DNA from: Lactococcus garvieae
GTDB lineage: Bacteria > Bacillota > Bacilli > Lactobacillales > Streptococcaceae
Assembly: GCF_016027715.1 (NCBI RefSeq)
Contig: NZ_CP065691.1
Location: forward strand, 1,397,954-1,461,953
Direction of reading: 5' to 3'
Length of the DNA stretch: 64,000 bases
Shown here: positions 51,886-58,630 of the stretch, piece by piece
Layout: every line of letters begins with the position of its first letter
Position numbering within the stretch: the first letter of the stretch is position 1
Notes under the pieces: generated by a model
What the model saw: the letters and a program-made list of their open reading frames with translations, nothing else
What the model was told of the DNA's origin: nothing
Database searches by the model: none
Made by a program: the position numbers and the translations under genes

Positions 51886-52541
51886 AGTTTATCTCTTAAC
51901 TTTTGAATATTGGCAGACACATCACCTTTAAAGACAAATGAACCAGCAACAAAAATATTAGCTCCTGCTTCACGTGCTTGTTCAACAGTCTTATCGTCAA
52001 TACCGCCATCAACTTCTATGTCAAAATTCAAAGACTTAGCTTCACGTAATTTCACAAGCTCACGAATTTTTTCCATTGTTTCAGGAATAAAGGCTTGCCC
52101 ACCGAAGCCAGGGTTAACGGTCATAACCAAAACCATGTCTACCATGCTCAATACAGGTTCTATAACTGCCACTGGCGTTCCAGGATTAATAACAACGCTT
52201 GCTTTCATACCTGCACTCTTGATTTGTTGAAGTGCACCATGAATATGAGAGGTTGCTTCCACATGAATACTCATGATATCTGCACCTGCCTTAGCAAATT
52301 CTTCTATATATTTTTCAGGTTTTTCTACCATCATATGTACATCTAAAACGAGTTCTGTCTGTGGACGAAGAGCAGCAACAACACCTGATCCAAAAGTCAA
52401 GTTATCTACAAAGTGTCCATCCATAACATCTATATGTACATAATCTGCCCCAGCTGTTTCAATTTTTGCTACTTCAGCAGTAAACGCTCCAAAGTCTGCA
52501 GCAAGTATTGATGGTGCGATTTTATTTGTAATTTCGTTCAT
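51882..52541 (-). CDS. rpe: Ribulose-phosphate 3-epimerase
   Basis: A 219-residue TIM-barrel enzyme of the pentose phosphate pathway interconverting ribulose 5-phosphate and xylulose 5-phosphate. APSILAADFG, the metal-site VHIDVMDGHFVDNLTFG and VMTVNPGFGGQAFI are diagnostic. AGGGGG precedes the ATG. It lies in the rsgA-rpe-rmuC-yhaM order known from streptococci. Confidence 0.97.
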   Translation of the reverse strand: MNEITNKIAPSILAADFGAFTAEVAKIETAGADYVHIDVMDGHFVDNLTFGSGVVAALRPQTELVLDVHMMVEKPEKYIEEFAKAGADIMSIHVEATSHIHGALQQIKSAGMKASVVINPGTPVAVIEPVLSMVDMVLVMTVNPGFGGQAFIPETMEKIRELVKLREAKSLNFDIEVDGGIDDKTVEQAREAGANIFVAGSFVFKGDVSANIQKLRDKL

Positions 52542-52549
52542 ATTTCCCC

Positions 52550-52756
52550 CTATTTTTTCAAGCCAAAAAAGGCCTTATTAATTTGATATAAGCCCCATAC
52601 GGTCAAAACGACAAGGATTCCAAATAAAGGCCATTTCCAATCGCCCAAACTATTTTTAAAGACAATAATCAAGGCCCACAGGATAACTAAGCCCAAAAAT
52701 CCGAGCTGTTTCATCCAAATATTACCTTTAATTTTGTTTTTTTCGTTGCTTGGCAT
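52550..52756 (-). CDS. Small membrane protein between rsgA and rpe
   Basis: A 68-residue protein with two hydrophobic segments ([16 protein letters not shown] and [18 protein letters not shown]). I do not recognise a family. GAGGG lies 6 nt before the ATG at 52756, which overlaps the rsgA end by 29 nt; a second ATG at 52714 has a weaker site. Its stop is 8 nt before rpe. In streptococci as I recall them, a thiamine pyrophosphokinase gene occurs in this operon; none is seen here. Confidence 0.7.
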   Translation of the reverse strand: MPSNEKNKIKGNIWMKQLGFLGLVILWALIIVFKNSLGDWKWPLFGILVVLTVWGLYQINKAFFGLKK

Positions 52757-53609
52757 AAGTTTCCCTCGTGTTATTTATTTCTGTTAATAATTGTAAATAG
52801 TTGTCATAACGACTCGCTAAAATTTCACCTTCTTCAAGTGCTACTTTCACTGCACAGGAAGGTTCATGTGTATGTGTACATTCCCGGAATTTACAGCCAT
52901 GACTTGCTTTCAAAATTTCTGGGAAGGCAGCATTTAAGTCGGGTTGATTCGATACATCATAGTCTAAGTTAGAAAAACCTGGTGTATCTGCAATAAGTCC
53001 TGAGGCAACTTCAAAAAATTCTACATGACGAGTGGTATGACGGCCACGTCCCAGCTTGTCTGAAGTCTCCCCCGTCGCTAAGTTCATCTCTGGCGCAATC
53101 AAATTCAGTAAAGTGGTCTTTCCTGCTCCTGTTTGGCCCATAAAGACAGTCACCTTATCAGCTAATACTTTGACCAGTTCTTTCCAGTCAAAGAAAATCT
53201 GATAACCAATCTCTTCATAATCCTTCTTGAATTTTTGATAGTCCGTCAAATCTTCTATTAAATCAAGCTTTGAAATATAAATTAAAGGTTGAATATCCTT
53301 ATGCTCTAAGAAAACAAGAAAGCGATCCAAAAGATTTAATGAGAAATCAGGATTGACCGTTGACATAATAATAACGGCCTGATCGATGTTCGCAATCGAC
53401 GGACGAACTAAGCTGTTTCTGCGCTTATGAATATCTAAAATATAACCTTCAGAATTTTCTTCCGCCGAAAAGTCAACAAAATCACCTACAATAGGCTTCA
53501 TCCCTTTTTTCCGAAAGTTTCCTCTAGCACGCGTTTGATAGATTTGTCCTTCAGACTCTACATTGTAGAAGCCTGCTAAAGATTTAATAATACGTCCTTT
53601 TTTTACCAT
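52728..53609 (-). CDS. rsgA: Ribosome biogenesis GTPase RsgA
   Basis: A 293-residue circularly permuted GTPase that checks 30S subunit maturation. An N-terminal OB-fold is followed by the permuted G motifs: G4 SKLDL first, then the P-loop [12 protein letters not shown] and DTPGF. The C-terminal zinc site is [14 protein letters not shown]. The ATG has no Shine-Dalgarno; TGTTAAAAT ends 6 nt before it. Head of the operon rsgA-small membrane protein-rpe-rmuC-yhaM-lacX-like. Confidence 0.95.
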   Translation of the reverse strand: MVKKGRIIKSLAGFYNVESEGQIYQTRARGNFRKKGMKPIVGDFVDFSAEENSEGYILDIHKRRNSLVRPSIANIDQAVIIMSTVNPDFSLNLLDRFLVFLEHKDIQPLIYISKLDLIEDLTDYQKFKKDYEEIGYQIFFDWKELVKVLADKVTVFMGQTGAGKTTLLNLIAPEMNLATGETSDKLGRGRHTTRHVEFFEVASGLIADTPGFSNLDYDVSNQPDLNAAFPEILKASHGCKFRECTHTHEPSCAVKVALEEGEILASRYDNYLQLLTEINNTRETYAKQRKKQN

Positions 53610-53615
53610 ATTGAT

Positions 53616-53624
53616 ATTTTAACA
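53616..53624 (-). promoter_or_regulatory. Extended -10 promoter of rsgA, probably leaderless
   Basis: Minus-strand TGTTAAAAT, with TAAAAT at 53621-53616, lies 6 nt before the rsgA ATG. Confidence 0.5.
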
Positions 53625-54053
53625 GAAATCACGTTTTTATTCTCTCTATACTCCTCTAAGCATCTATAAAACTACATAGAGTTACTTGTTTTATATTTTA
53701 GATAATAACGAATATCTCCGTTTTCCTCTCTTTTTTTGTGTTTTTCAAAGTCTAAAATTTCACATCATAAAGCTAAATATTGCCTACTTTGCTCGCCAAT
53801 TGAAAATTAAAATTCATACATCAAAATTGTTATAGAATATCTCTTCCTTCACTAAACAATTGAAAACTTCATCTGCATTTTTCTTATCGTTGTCTCAACA
53901 ATAAAATATCTACACCCTTGTATTATAACATTTTCCTCCGTTGTTCTTGATTAAACTCTACATATAAACTTATATATCTTTGCCTTTTTATAACTGTTAA
54001 GATATATGTGCTTTTTTCTCTCGCAAAATAACTCTTTGACTTTCACTCTAAAT
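53625..54053. other. AT-rich gap without supported genes
   Basis: About 430 bp between rsgA and a small orphan ORF. No open frame with a plausible start was found. Short CAATTGAAAA motifs recur twice near 53798 and 53860. It may be a decayed region. Confidence 0.4.
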
Positions 54054-54083
54054 AAAAAAAGCGGATACTCTTCCACTTTTTTC
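54054..54083 (-). terminator. Terminator of the small orphan ORF
   Basis: Minus-strand AAAAAAGTGGA and TCCGCTTTTTTT arms with a 6-nt loop. Confidence 0.6.
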
Positions 54084-54090
54084 TTTTTTA

Positions 54091-54321
54091 TTAAGGAGCG
54101 GGAATCATTGCACCATATCCTTGAATAACATAAGTTACTGTTACCACTTTTGAATCAACTGTACCCTTATTATTTGAAGGGCTATTATAAGTCCCCCAAT
54201 AACTCGGACCGCTCATTGAATCATCAGGATTGTGAGCATATAAAACTCGGACAGTATCACCTGCCTTATCCTTCAATACAAATTTTACTATATCTGGTAG
54301 GTTAACTTTAATTTTTGACAA
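54091..54321 (-). CDS. Orphan 76-residue hypothetical protein
   Basis: A possible small soluble protein, with VKFVLKDKAGDTVRVLYAH and a glycine/proline-rich end (VIQGYGAMIPAP). I recognise no family. Its only start in frame is a TTG at 54321, with no Shine-Dalgarno, that overlaps the -35 of the divergent csoR-like promoter. It has a good terminator directly after the stop, which argues for expression. It may be the remains of a longer gene. Function unknown. Confidence 0.4.
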   Translation of the reverse strand: MSKIKVNLPDIVKFVLKDKAGDTVRVLYAHNPDDSMSGPSYWGTYNSPSNNKGTVDSKVVTVTYVIQGYGAMIPAP

Positions 54322-54343
54322 TATGAATAGCGCGGATTATAAT
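54315..54343 (+). promoter_or_regulatory. Consensus SigA promoter of the csoR-like/MATE operon
   Basis: TTGACA (54315-54320), 17-nt spacer, TATAAT (54338-54343): both boxes match the consensus perfectly. Confidence 0.9.
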
Positions 54344-54345
54344 AT

Positions 54346-54366
54346 GGGGGTAGGGGGTACCCCTAT
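54346..54366 (+). promoter_or_regulatory. CsoR-type operator over the transcription start
   Basis: GGGGG, TA and then the palindrome GGGGTACCCC (54354-54363) form a G-tract/C-tract operator of the kind bound by CsoR/RcnR-family proteins. It directly follows the -10. Confidence 0.65.
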
Positions 54367-54378
54367 ATAGGAGGATAT

Positions 54379-54660
54379 ATGTCACATTTAACAACTCATC
54401 ATAGTAACGAACTCGTTAAACGGCTAAACAGAATTGAAGGACAAGTCTCAGGTATTAAAAAGATGGTCCTAGAGGAAAAAAACTATGAAGACATTTTAAT
54501 ACAATTAAACTCTGCTCGCTCCGCTATTCAAAAAATTAGTCAGATACTATTAGAAGCACAAGCCGACCACTCTTTAATGCATGTGAGTGAAGGACATGAT
54601 TTAAGTGAAGAGATGATTAAGTTGCGCAGAGTTATCACCCAATACAATAAAATAAACTAA
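54379..54660 (+). CDS. CsoR/RcnR-family (DUF156) repressor lacking cysteine
   Basis: A 93-residue all-helical DUF156 regulator. The DNA-binding first helix region (LVKRLNRIEGQVSGIKKMV) is well conserved. Classical members sense Cu(I), Ni/Co, sulfide or formaldehyde through a Cys at the start of helix 2 plus His/Cys in helix 2. Here that Cys position is Tyr36, the following ligand positions are Gln61 and Ser65, and the protein has no Cys at all. His residues remain at 3, 7, 8, 64, 68 and 73. GGAGG precedes the ATG. It is followed 16 nt later by a MATE exporter and preceded by a CsoR-type operator, so it probably represses both genes. The signal is unknown. Confidence 0.88.
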   Translation: MSHLTTHHSNELVKRLNRIEGQVSGIKKMVLEEKNYEDILIQLNSARSAIQKISQILLEAQADHSLMHVSEGHDLSEEMIKLRRVITQYNKIN

Positions 54661-54676
54661 AAGTGAGCGCGCTATT

Positions 54677-56026
54677 ATGAAGAAAAAAAATAAAGATAAT
54701 GATATGTTATCTTTAAAAAAGAAGATAGTTGATCTTGCTCTCCCAGCTACTGTTGAAAATATTTTAGAAACTTCTGTAGGGTTCATTGATTCCCTCATGA
54801 TTTCTAAAATAGGTTTGTTAGCAGTGGCAGGTATAGGTGTCGCAAATGCTATACTGAATGTCTATATTGCTCTATTTATTGCTTTAGGAATAGGAACTTC
54901 CTCAATCATCTCTAGGAGTATTGGTGCAGAAAACATCGAAAAAGCAAAGACTGTTTCTAGACAGTCACTTCTTCTAGCTATTGTAACGGGTTTTATTCTA
55001 GGAATAGTTAGTATTTTTGCAGGCCCTAGAATTTTAACTGCTATGGGAGCTACTGCTCAAACTTTAGAGTACGCGATGCAGTTCTTTAGTATTGTCGGTG
55101 GGGGAGCGATCTTTATTGCCACAATGGTTATTTTAGGAAGTATGTTAAGAGCAATTGGAGATACAAAATCTCCGATGAAAATTGGTTTTATTACCAACCT
55201 CTTAAATATAGTATTGGACTTTATTTTAATTTTTGGACTAGGTCCTCTACCTGCTTTGGGAATTATTGGTACTGCTATTGGTACATTAATTTCTCGAATT
55301 ATTGGTACCATTTTACTTTATCGTAAAGTACAACAGTCAGTTCTTAAATTTAAATTTTTCTCAATGCTAGATAAAAGTAATTATACAGAGCTTCTAAGAT
55401 TGTCTCTACCTGCTACCCTAGAGCGCTTAGTTATGAGAATGGGGCAGGTTGTTTATTTTGGTTTAATTGTTGCCTTAGGAGTTAAAACTTATGCTGCGCA
55501 TTCTATTGCAGGCAGTATCGAGAGTTTTGTGTATATGCCTGCTTATGGGCTAGCTACTGCGGCCGCTACATTAACAGGTAACAGCATAGGAAAAAAGGAC
55601 TACGCTGAAACTAGAAATATTGCATATCTTTCTATTAAATACGGAGTTACTATTCTTAGCATATTAGGTATTGTATTATTTTTTGCGACGCCCTATGTTG
55701 CTACATTATTTACTAAAGATCCGGAAGCTCTTCATCAAGTGGTAACTGCTCTAAGAATTGATGCCTTTAATCAGCCCGGTTTAGCATTCAGCTTAATAAT
55801 CACAGGTGCACTTCAAGGAATGGGAGACACTAAGTCCCCTTTATATAGTACCGCATTTGGGATGTGGGTAGTCAGAGTAGTCGGGGTCATAGTTTTGGGA
55901 GAATATCTAAATTGGGGTATTGCCGGTGTATGGATTGCTATCGGGTTAGATTTATATAGCCGTTCTTTATTCTTACATTATAAGTTCAATCAAAATCTTA
56001 ACCGTTTAAATACAAATATTTTTTAA
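54677..56026 (+). CDS. MATE family efflux transporter
   Basis: A 449-residue membrane protein with about twelve helices in two MatE halves. The start LALPATVENILETSVGFIDS, SMLRAIGDTKSPMKIG and the second-half LPATLERLVMRMGQV with GALQGMGDTKSPLYS show the internal repeat. MATE proteins export cationic drugs or metabolites against Na+ or H+. The ATG at 54677 has only weak GTGAG upstream; an ATG at 54704 is an alternative. It is co-transcribed with the cysteine-free CsoR-like regulator, 16 nt away. Codons here are richer in TTA and ATA than in neighbours, hinting at transfer. Confidence 0.92.
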   Translation: MKKKNKDNDMLSLKKKIVDLALPATVENILETSVGFIDSLMISKIGLLAVAGIGVANAILNVYIALFIALGIGTSSIISRSIGAENIEKAKTVSRQSLLLAIVTGFILGIVSIFAGPRILTAMGATAQTLEYAMQFFSIVGGGAIFIATMVILGSMLRAIGDTKSPMKIGFITNLLNIVLDFILIFGLGPLPALGIIGTAIGTLISRIIGTILLYRKVQQSVLKFKFFSMLDKSNYTELLRLSLPATLERLVMRMGQVVYFGLIVALGVKTYAAHSIAGSIESFVYMPAYGLATAAATLTGNSIGKKDYAETRNIAYLSIKYGVTILSILGIVLFFATPYVATLFTKDPEALHQVVTALRIDAFNQPGLAFSLIITGALQGMGDTKSPLYSTAFGMWVVRVVGVIVLGEYLNWGIAGVWIAIGLDLYSRSLFLHYKFNQNLNRLNTNIF

Positions 56027-56035
56027 CATAAAGAA

Positions 56036-56070
56036 AAAGTCCTTAGTTTCCGCTACTAACGACTTTTTTC
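56036..56070 (+). terminator. Rho-independent terminator of the MATE operon
   Basis: AAAGTC-TTAGT and ACTAA-GACTTT arms with one mismatch, followed by six T. Confidence 0.75.
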
Positions 56071-56230
56071 TTTTAGTGACACATATACTAAGCCTATTTT
56101 TATCTTTTAACTCTCTTAAAATTTTACGCACTTACTCTTTATCCTTTTTAATATCCGCTCCTACATCTTCAAAAAATTCCGTAAAAATTTAAATATATAA
56201 CTTAAGGGAGAGGAAATCTAATTTCTTTTT

Positions 56231-56245
56231 ATTGATACATTCAAT
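56231..56245 (+). promoter_or_regulatory. HdiR operator candidate 1
   Basis: ATTGATACATTCAAT, an inverted repeat ATTGA-N5-TCAAT, ends 8 bp before the -35 of hdiR. Confidence 0.55.
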
Positions 56246-56253
56246 TTTTAGTC

Positions 56254-56282
56254 TTGACTTTTAATCGATTTTAACTTATAAT
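56254..56282 (+). promoter_or_regulatory. SigA promoter of hdiR
   Basis: TTGACT (56254-56259), 17-nt spacer, TATAAT (56277-56282). Confidence 0.85.
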
Positions 56283-56297
56283 ATTGATAAATTCAAT
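56283..56297 (+). promoter_or_regulatory. HdiR operator candidate 2
   Basis: ATTGATAAATTCAAT, same inverted repeat as candidate 1 with one base different, begins right after the -10. Start-to-start distance is 52 bp. Confidence 0.6.
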
Positions 56298-56312
56298 AAA
56301 AGAGGACTAAAC

Positions 56313-57086
56313 ATGAATCTAGGACAAAATCTAAAAAAGTTGCGTAAAGAGCATCATTTTACTCAAAAAGAGATTGCTGAAAAGCTTGATATTACCCAAG
56401 GGACTTATGCACTTTGGGAGAAAAAAAACAGCAATCCAGCTCTAGATATGATTGCCAAGTTAGGAGAGATTTATAAACTTCCAACTGATCTTATCCTTAA
56501 CGATAAGAAAGAAAATTCTCCCTTTATTGAACTTCTCAATATTTATAAGAAGTTAGATGCTGAACAACAAAGTAATGTTCTGAATTTTTCTAAATTTCTT
56601 GCAAGTCAGCAAGTCGAATCTCGTCCAAAGGCCGACAATATTATACCTTTGAAAACCTACCGTCGCGAAGAACTTTACACAATCGAGGTAGCGGATGAAC
56701 AGCTTTCTGCTGGCTTTGGTCAAGCTCTAAATGATACCCAAGAAACTTATACTGTTTTTACAGATGTGCGCCCTGGACGTTATGATGGTGCGGCTCGTAT
56801 CAAGGGAGACTCCATGCATCCTGAGTATCCGAATTTTTCAATCGTTACCTTTGTAACCACCGGTTTTGATAGGGATGGAGATATTTATGTTATCTCCGAA
56901 GGTGGACCAGGAGAAGAGCAGCTTTACTGTAAACAAGTTTTTCGTGATTCCGAAAGTTTTCGATGTCATTCGCTTAATACTGATCCCCAGTACAAAGATT
57001 TCTATCTAGATGAAGAAACTTCGCGAATCGTTGGTCCTGTTGTAAATTGTATTGAAGAAATCAGTCCTGAATTAATTGAGAACTAA
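56313..57086 (+). CDS. hdiR: HdiR-like SOS and heat-inducible repressor (HTH plus S24 peptidase)
   Basis: A 257-residue LexA-like repressor. The N-terminal XRE helix-turn-helix (residues 1-65) reads LGQNLKKLRKEHHFTQKEIA. The C-terminal S24 domain has a probable self-cleavage site at Ala-Gly in LSAGFG, the catalytic Ser in KGDSMHPEY and the Lys in LYCKQVF. L. lactis HdiR is cleaved after DNA damage or heat, releasing umuC-type genes. Matching inverted repeats flank the promoter, so it probably represses itself. GAGG precedes the ATG. Confidence 0.9.
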   Translation: MNLGQNLKKLRKEHHFTQKEIAEKLDITQGTYALWEKKNSNPALDMIAKLGEIYKLPTDLILNDKKENSPFIELLNIYKKLDAEQQSNVLNFSKFLASQQVESRPKADNIIPLKTYRREELYTIEVADEQLSAGFGQALNDTQETYTVFTDVRPGRYDGAARIKGDSMHPEYPNFSIVTFVTTGFDRDGDIYVISEGGPGEEQLYCKQVFRDSESFRCHSLNTDPQYKDFYLDEETSRIVGPVVNCIEEISPELIEN

Positions 57087-57112
57087 TAAAGAAAGAAAAG
57101 ATAAAGAAGGTT

Positions 57113-57310
57113 ATGATGGAATTTTTAGAAATCGTTTTAATATTTGGTGGAATGGGTCTAGGTTTCGCAGCGCTCTATGAGCTTGCCCTTTGGTTCAGTC
57201 CAGCTGAAAGAGATCTTCGTAAGGCCCAAGCAGAAAAAAAAGTTGCAACCAAGAAACTCATCGATTTATCTGCTGTGTTGAAACTAAGAACGGGGCAAAA
57301 AGTTTCTTGA
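57113..57310 (+). CDS. Small membrane protein downstream of hdiR
   Basis: A 65-residue protein with one N-terminal membrane helix (IVLIFGGMGLGFAALYELAL) and a basic helical tail with many Lys and Ala. I do not recognise a family. AAGG precedes a double ATG at 57113/57116. It starts 26 nt after hdiR and ends before a terminator, so it should be induced with hdiR on DNA damage; small membrane proteins in SOS operons often delay division, but nothing here shows that. Confidence 0.65.
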   Translation: MMEFLEIVLIFGGMGLGFAALYELALWFSPAERDLRKAQAEKKVATKKLIDLSAVLKLRTGQKVS

Positions 57311-57344
57311 AAGAAACATAAATCGAGTTGTGAATCATCTAAAT

Positions 57345-57383
57345 AAAAAAACCACTCTATATAACTTGTATAGAGTGGTTTTC
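57345..57383. terminator. Bidirectional terminator between the hdiR operon and the 3D-domain gene
   Basis: AAAACCACTCTATA and TATAGAGTGGTTTT arms with A and T runs on both sides. Confidence 0.85.
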
Positions 57384-57398
57384 ATTTGTAATCGTCTT

Positions 57399-58451
57399 TT
57401 AGCTCAAAACATTAACTTGAATCGTTTTACGCCCCCATGCTTGGGCTTGCGCTGTAGTTGGGAAGTGGACATCGATGATGTTACCTACAATGGCTCCACC
57501 AGTATCTCCAGCAATCGCAATCCCATATCCTGGGACTTCAACCATTGACCCTAAAGGAATTACTGATGGGTCTACTGCGATACACATTGGATTTTGGTGA
57601 AGATTAATCCCTGTGGCTGTGATAAAACCAAGACCGTTATCTGACGAATAAGCTGTTGCTGAAACTGTCAAAGTGGACCCTGTTTCGGCACTTGGTTCAG
57701 TCATCGTTGAGGAGTCCGTTGAAGATGCAGAAGAGTCCTCTGCTGAAACTTCTTCTTCATCAGTTTTCACTGCAGATAGTGTTTCTATTTTTGGCTCACT
57801 TGCTTCTTTCTCAGCTTTTTCGATTTTTTCTTGCTCTGCTTTAGCCTTCATTTCAGCTAGAATGTCTTGATTTTCTGCTACTTTATTTTTGAGATTAGCT
57901 ATACTGTCTTCAAGATTTTCTACTTTTTTCTGATAATCTGCTTGGGTGGCTACAAGCTCTTTTTTTGAGTCCAAAAGCGAATTCTGCATGTCTTCCAAGT
58001 TTTTTTGAGTATTCACTAAATCTTTAGCCTGTGTGTTTTCTGCATGCAATATTACTTGCAAGCTCGTCAAAGCTTGGATGGCTTCATGAAAGTCTGTAGC
58101 ATTCAGTATAATATCAATAACAGAAGTGGAAACCCCTCCTTTGGATTGGGTCGCCCGCATTTGTTCCGCTACTCTTGCCTTTAAAGAATCATGCTTATCT
58201 TCAGTTTTTGCAATTTCTGTAGTTAAACTGTCAATCTTTGCTTGTGTGGCTTTCAGTTTAGTTTGGGAATCATTTGCTTTTGCATAGATTGCATTGGTCT
58301 GAGAAAGTTCTGAATTAAGCTGTTTTTGAAAATTTTCAATTTCTCCGTTAATCGAACTTTCATCAGCTTTGGCAACGTGTAAGCTCAAAGTCAGCATTGC
58401 TACTGTCAAGCCTAGTAAAGTTGCACCTTTTTTCCAATTGTTCTTTTTCAT
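57399..58451 (-). CDS. Secreted coiled-coil protein with C-terminal 3D domain
   Basis: A 350-residue exported protein. A signal peptide (LLGLTVAMLTLSLHVAKA) ends near residue 29. A coiled coil of PcsB/Usp45 type extends to about residue 215. A Glu/Ser/Thr-rich linker follows. The last 90 residues are a 3D domain, with AVDPSVIPLGS, IAGDTGGAIVG and IIDVHF holding the three Asp, as in small cell-wall lytic transglycosylases. It probably remodels peptidoglycan. The ATG has no clear Shine-Dalgarno; TGTTAGAAT ends 8 nt upstream. Confidence 0.88.
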   Translation of the reverse strand: MKKNNWKKGATLLGLTVAMLTLSLHVAKADESSINGEIENFQKQLNSELSQTNAIYAKANDSQTKLKATQAKIDSLTTEIAKTEDKHDSLKARVAEQMRATQSKGGVSTSVIDIILNATDFHEAIQALTSLQVILHAENTQAKDLVNTQKNLEDMQNSLLDSKKELVATQADYQKKVENLEDSIANLKNKVAENQDILAEMKAKAEQEKIEKAEKEASEPKIETLSAVKTDEEEVSAEDSSASSTDSSTMTEPSAETGSTLTVSATAYSSDNGLGFITATGINLHQNPMCIAVDPSVIPLGSMVEVPGYGIAIAGDTGGAIVGNIIDVHFPTTAQAQAWGRKTIQVNVLS

Positions 58452-58595
58452 ATTTTACCATTCTAACACAAAAGGAAGGTCTTAAGATTTCATACAAATT
58501 ACATATAGAAATATGAATTTAATGTAAACCGCTTTTATTAATACTTCATCTCTTGACTTTTCTAATTCCTCATTTTATAGAAAACTTAGAAAAAT

Positions 58596-58629
58596 AAAAA
58601 ACCTTTGAAACAACTTCAAAGGTTTTTTG
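58596..58629 (-). terminator. Rho-independent terminator of pheS-pheT
   Basis: AAAAAACCTTTGAA and TTCAAAGGTTTTTT arms. Confidence 0.85.
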
Positions 58630-58630
58630 A

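Noticed and set aside
53705-53715. Competence cin-box-like AACGAATA
   Set aside because: One base off the ComX box and no gene follows.
54343-54366. G-quadruplex in the csoR-like promoter
   Set aside because: Only two to three usable G runs on one strand; the GGGGTACCCC palindrome fits a protein operator better.
54379-54660. Copper repressor CsoR
   Set aside because: All Cys and His ligand positions for Cu(I) are replaced and the neighbour is a MATE transporter, not a copper pump.
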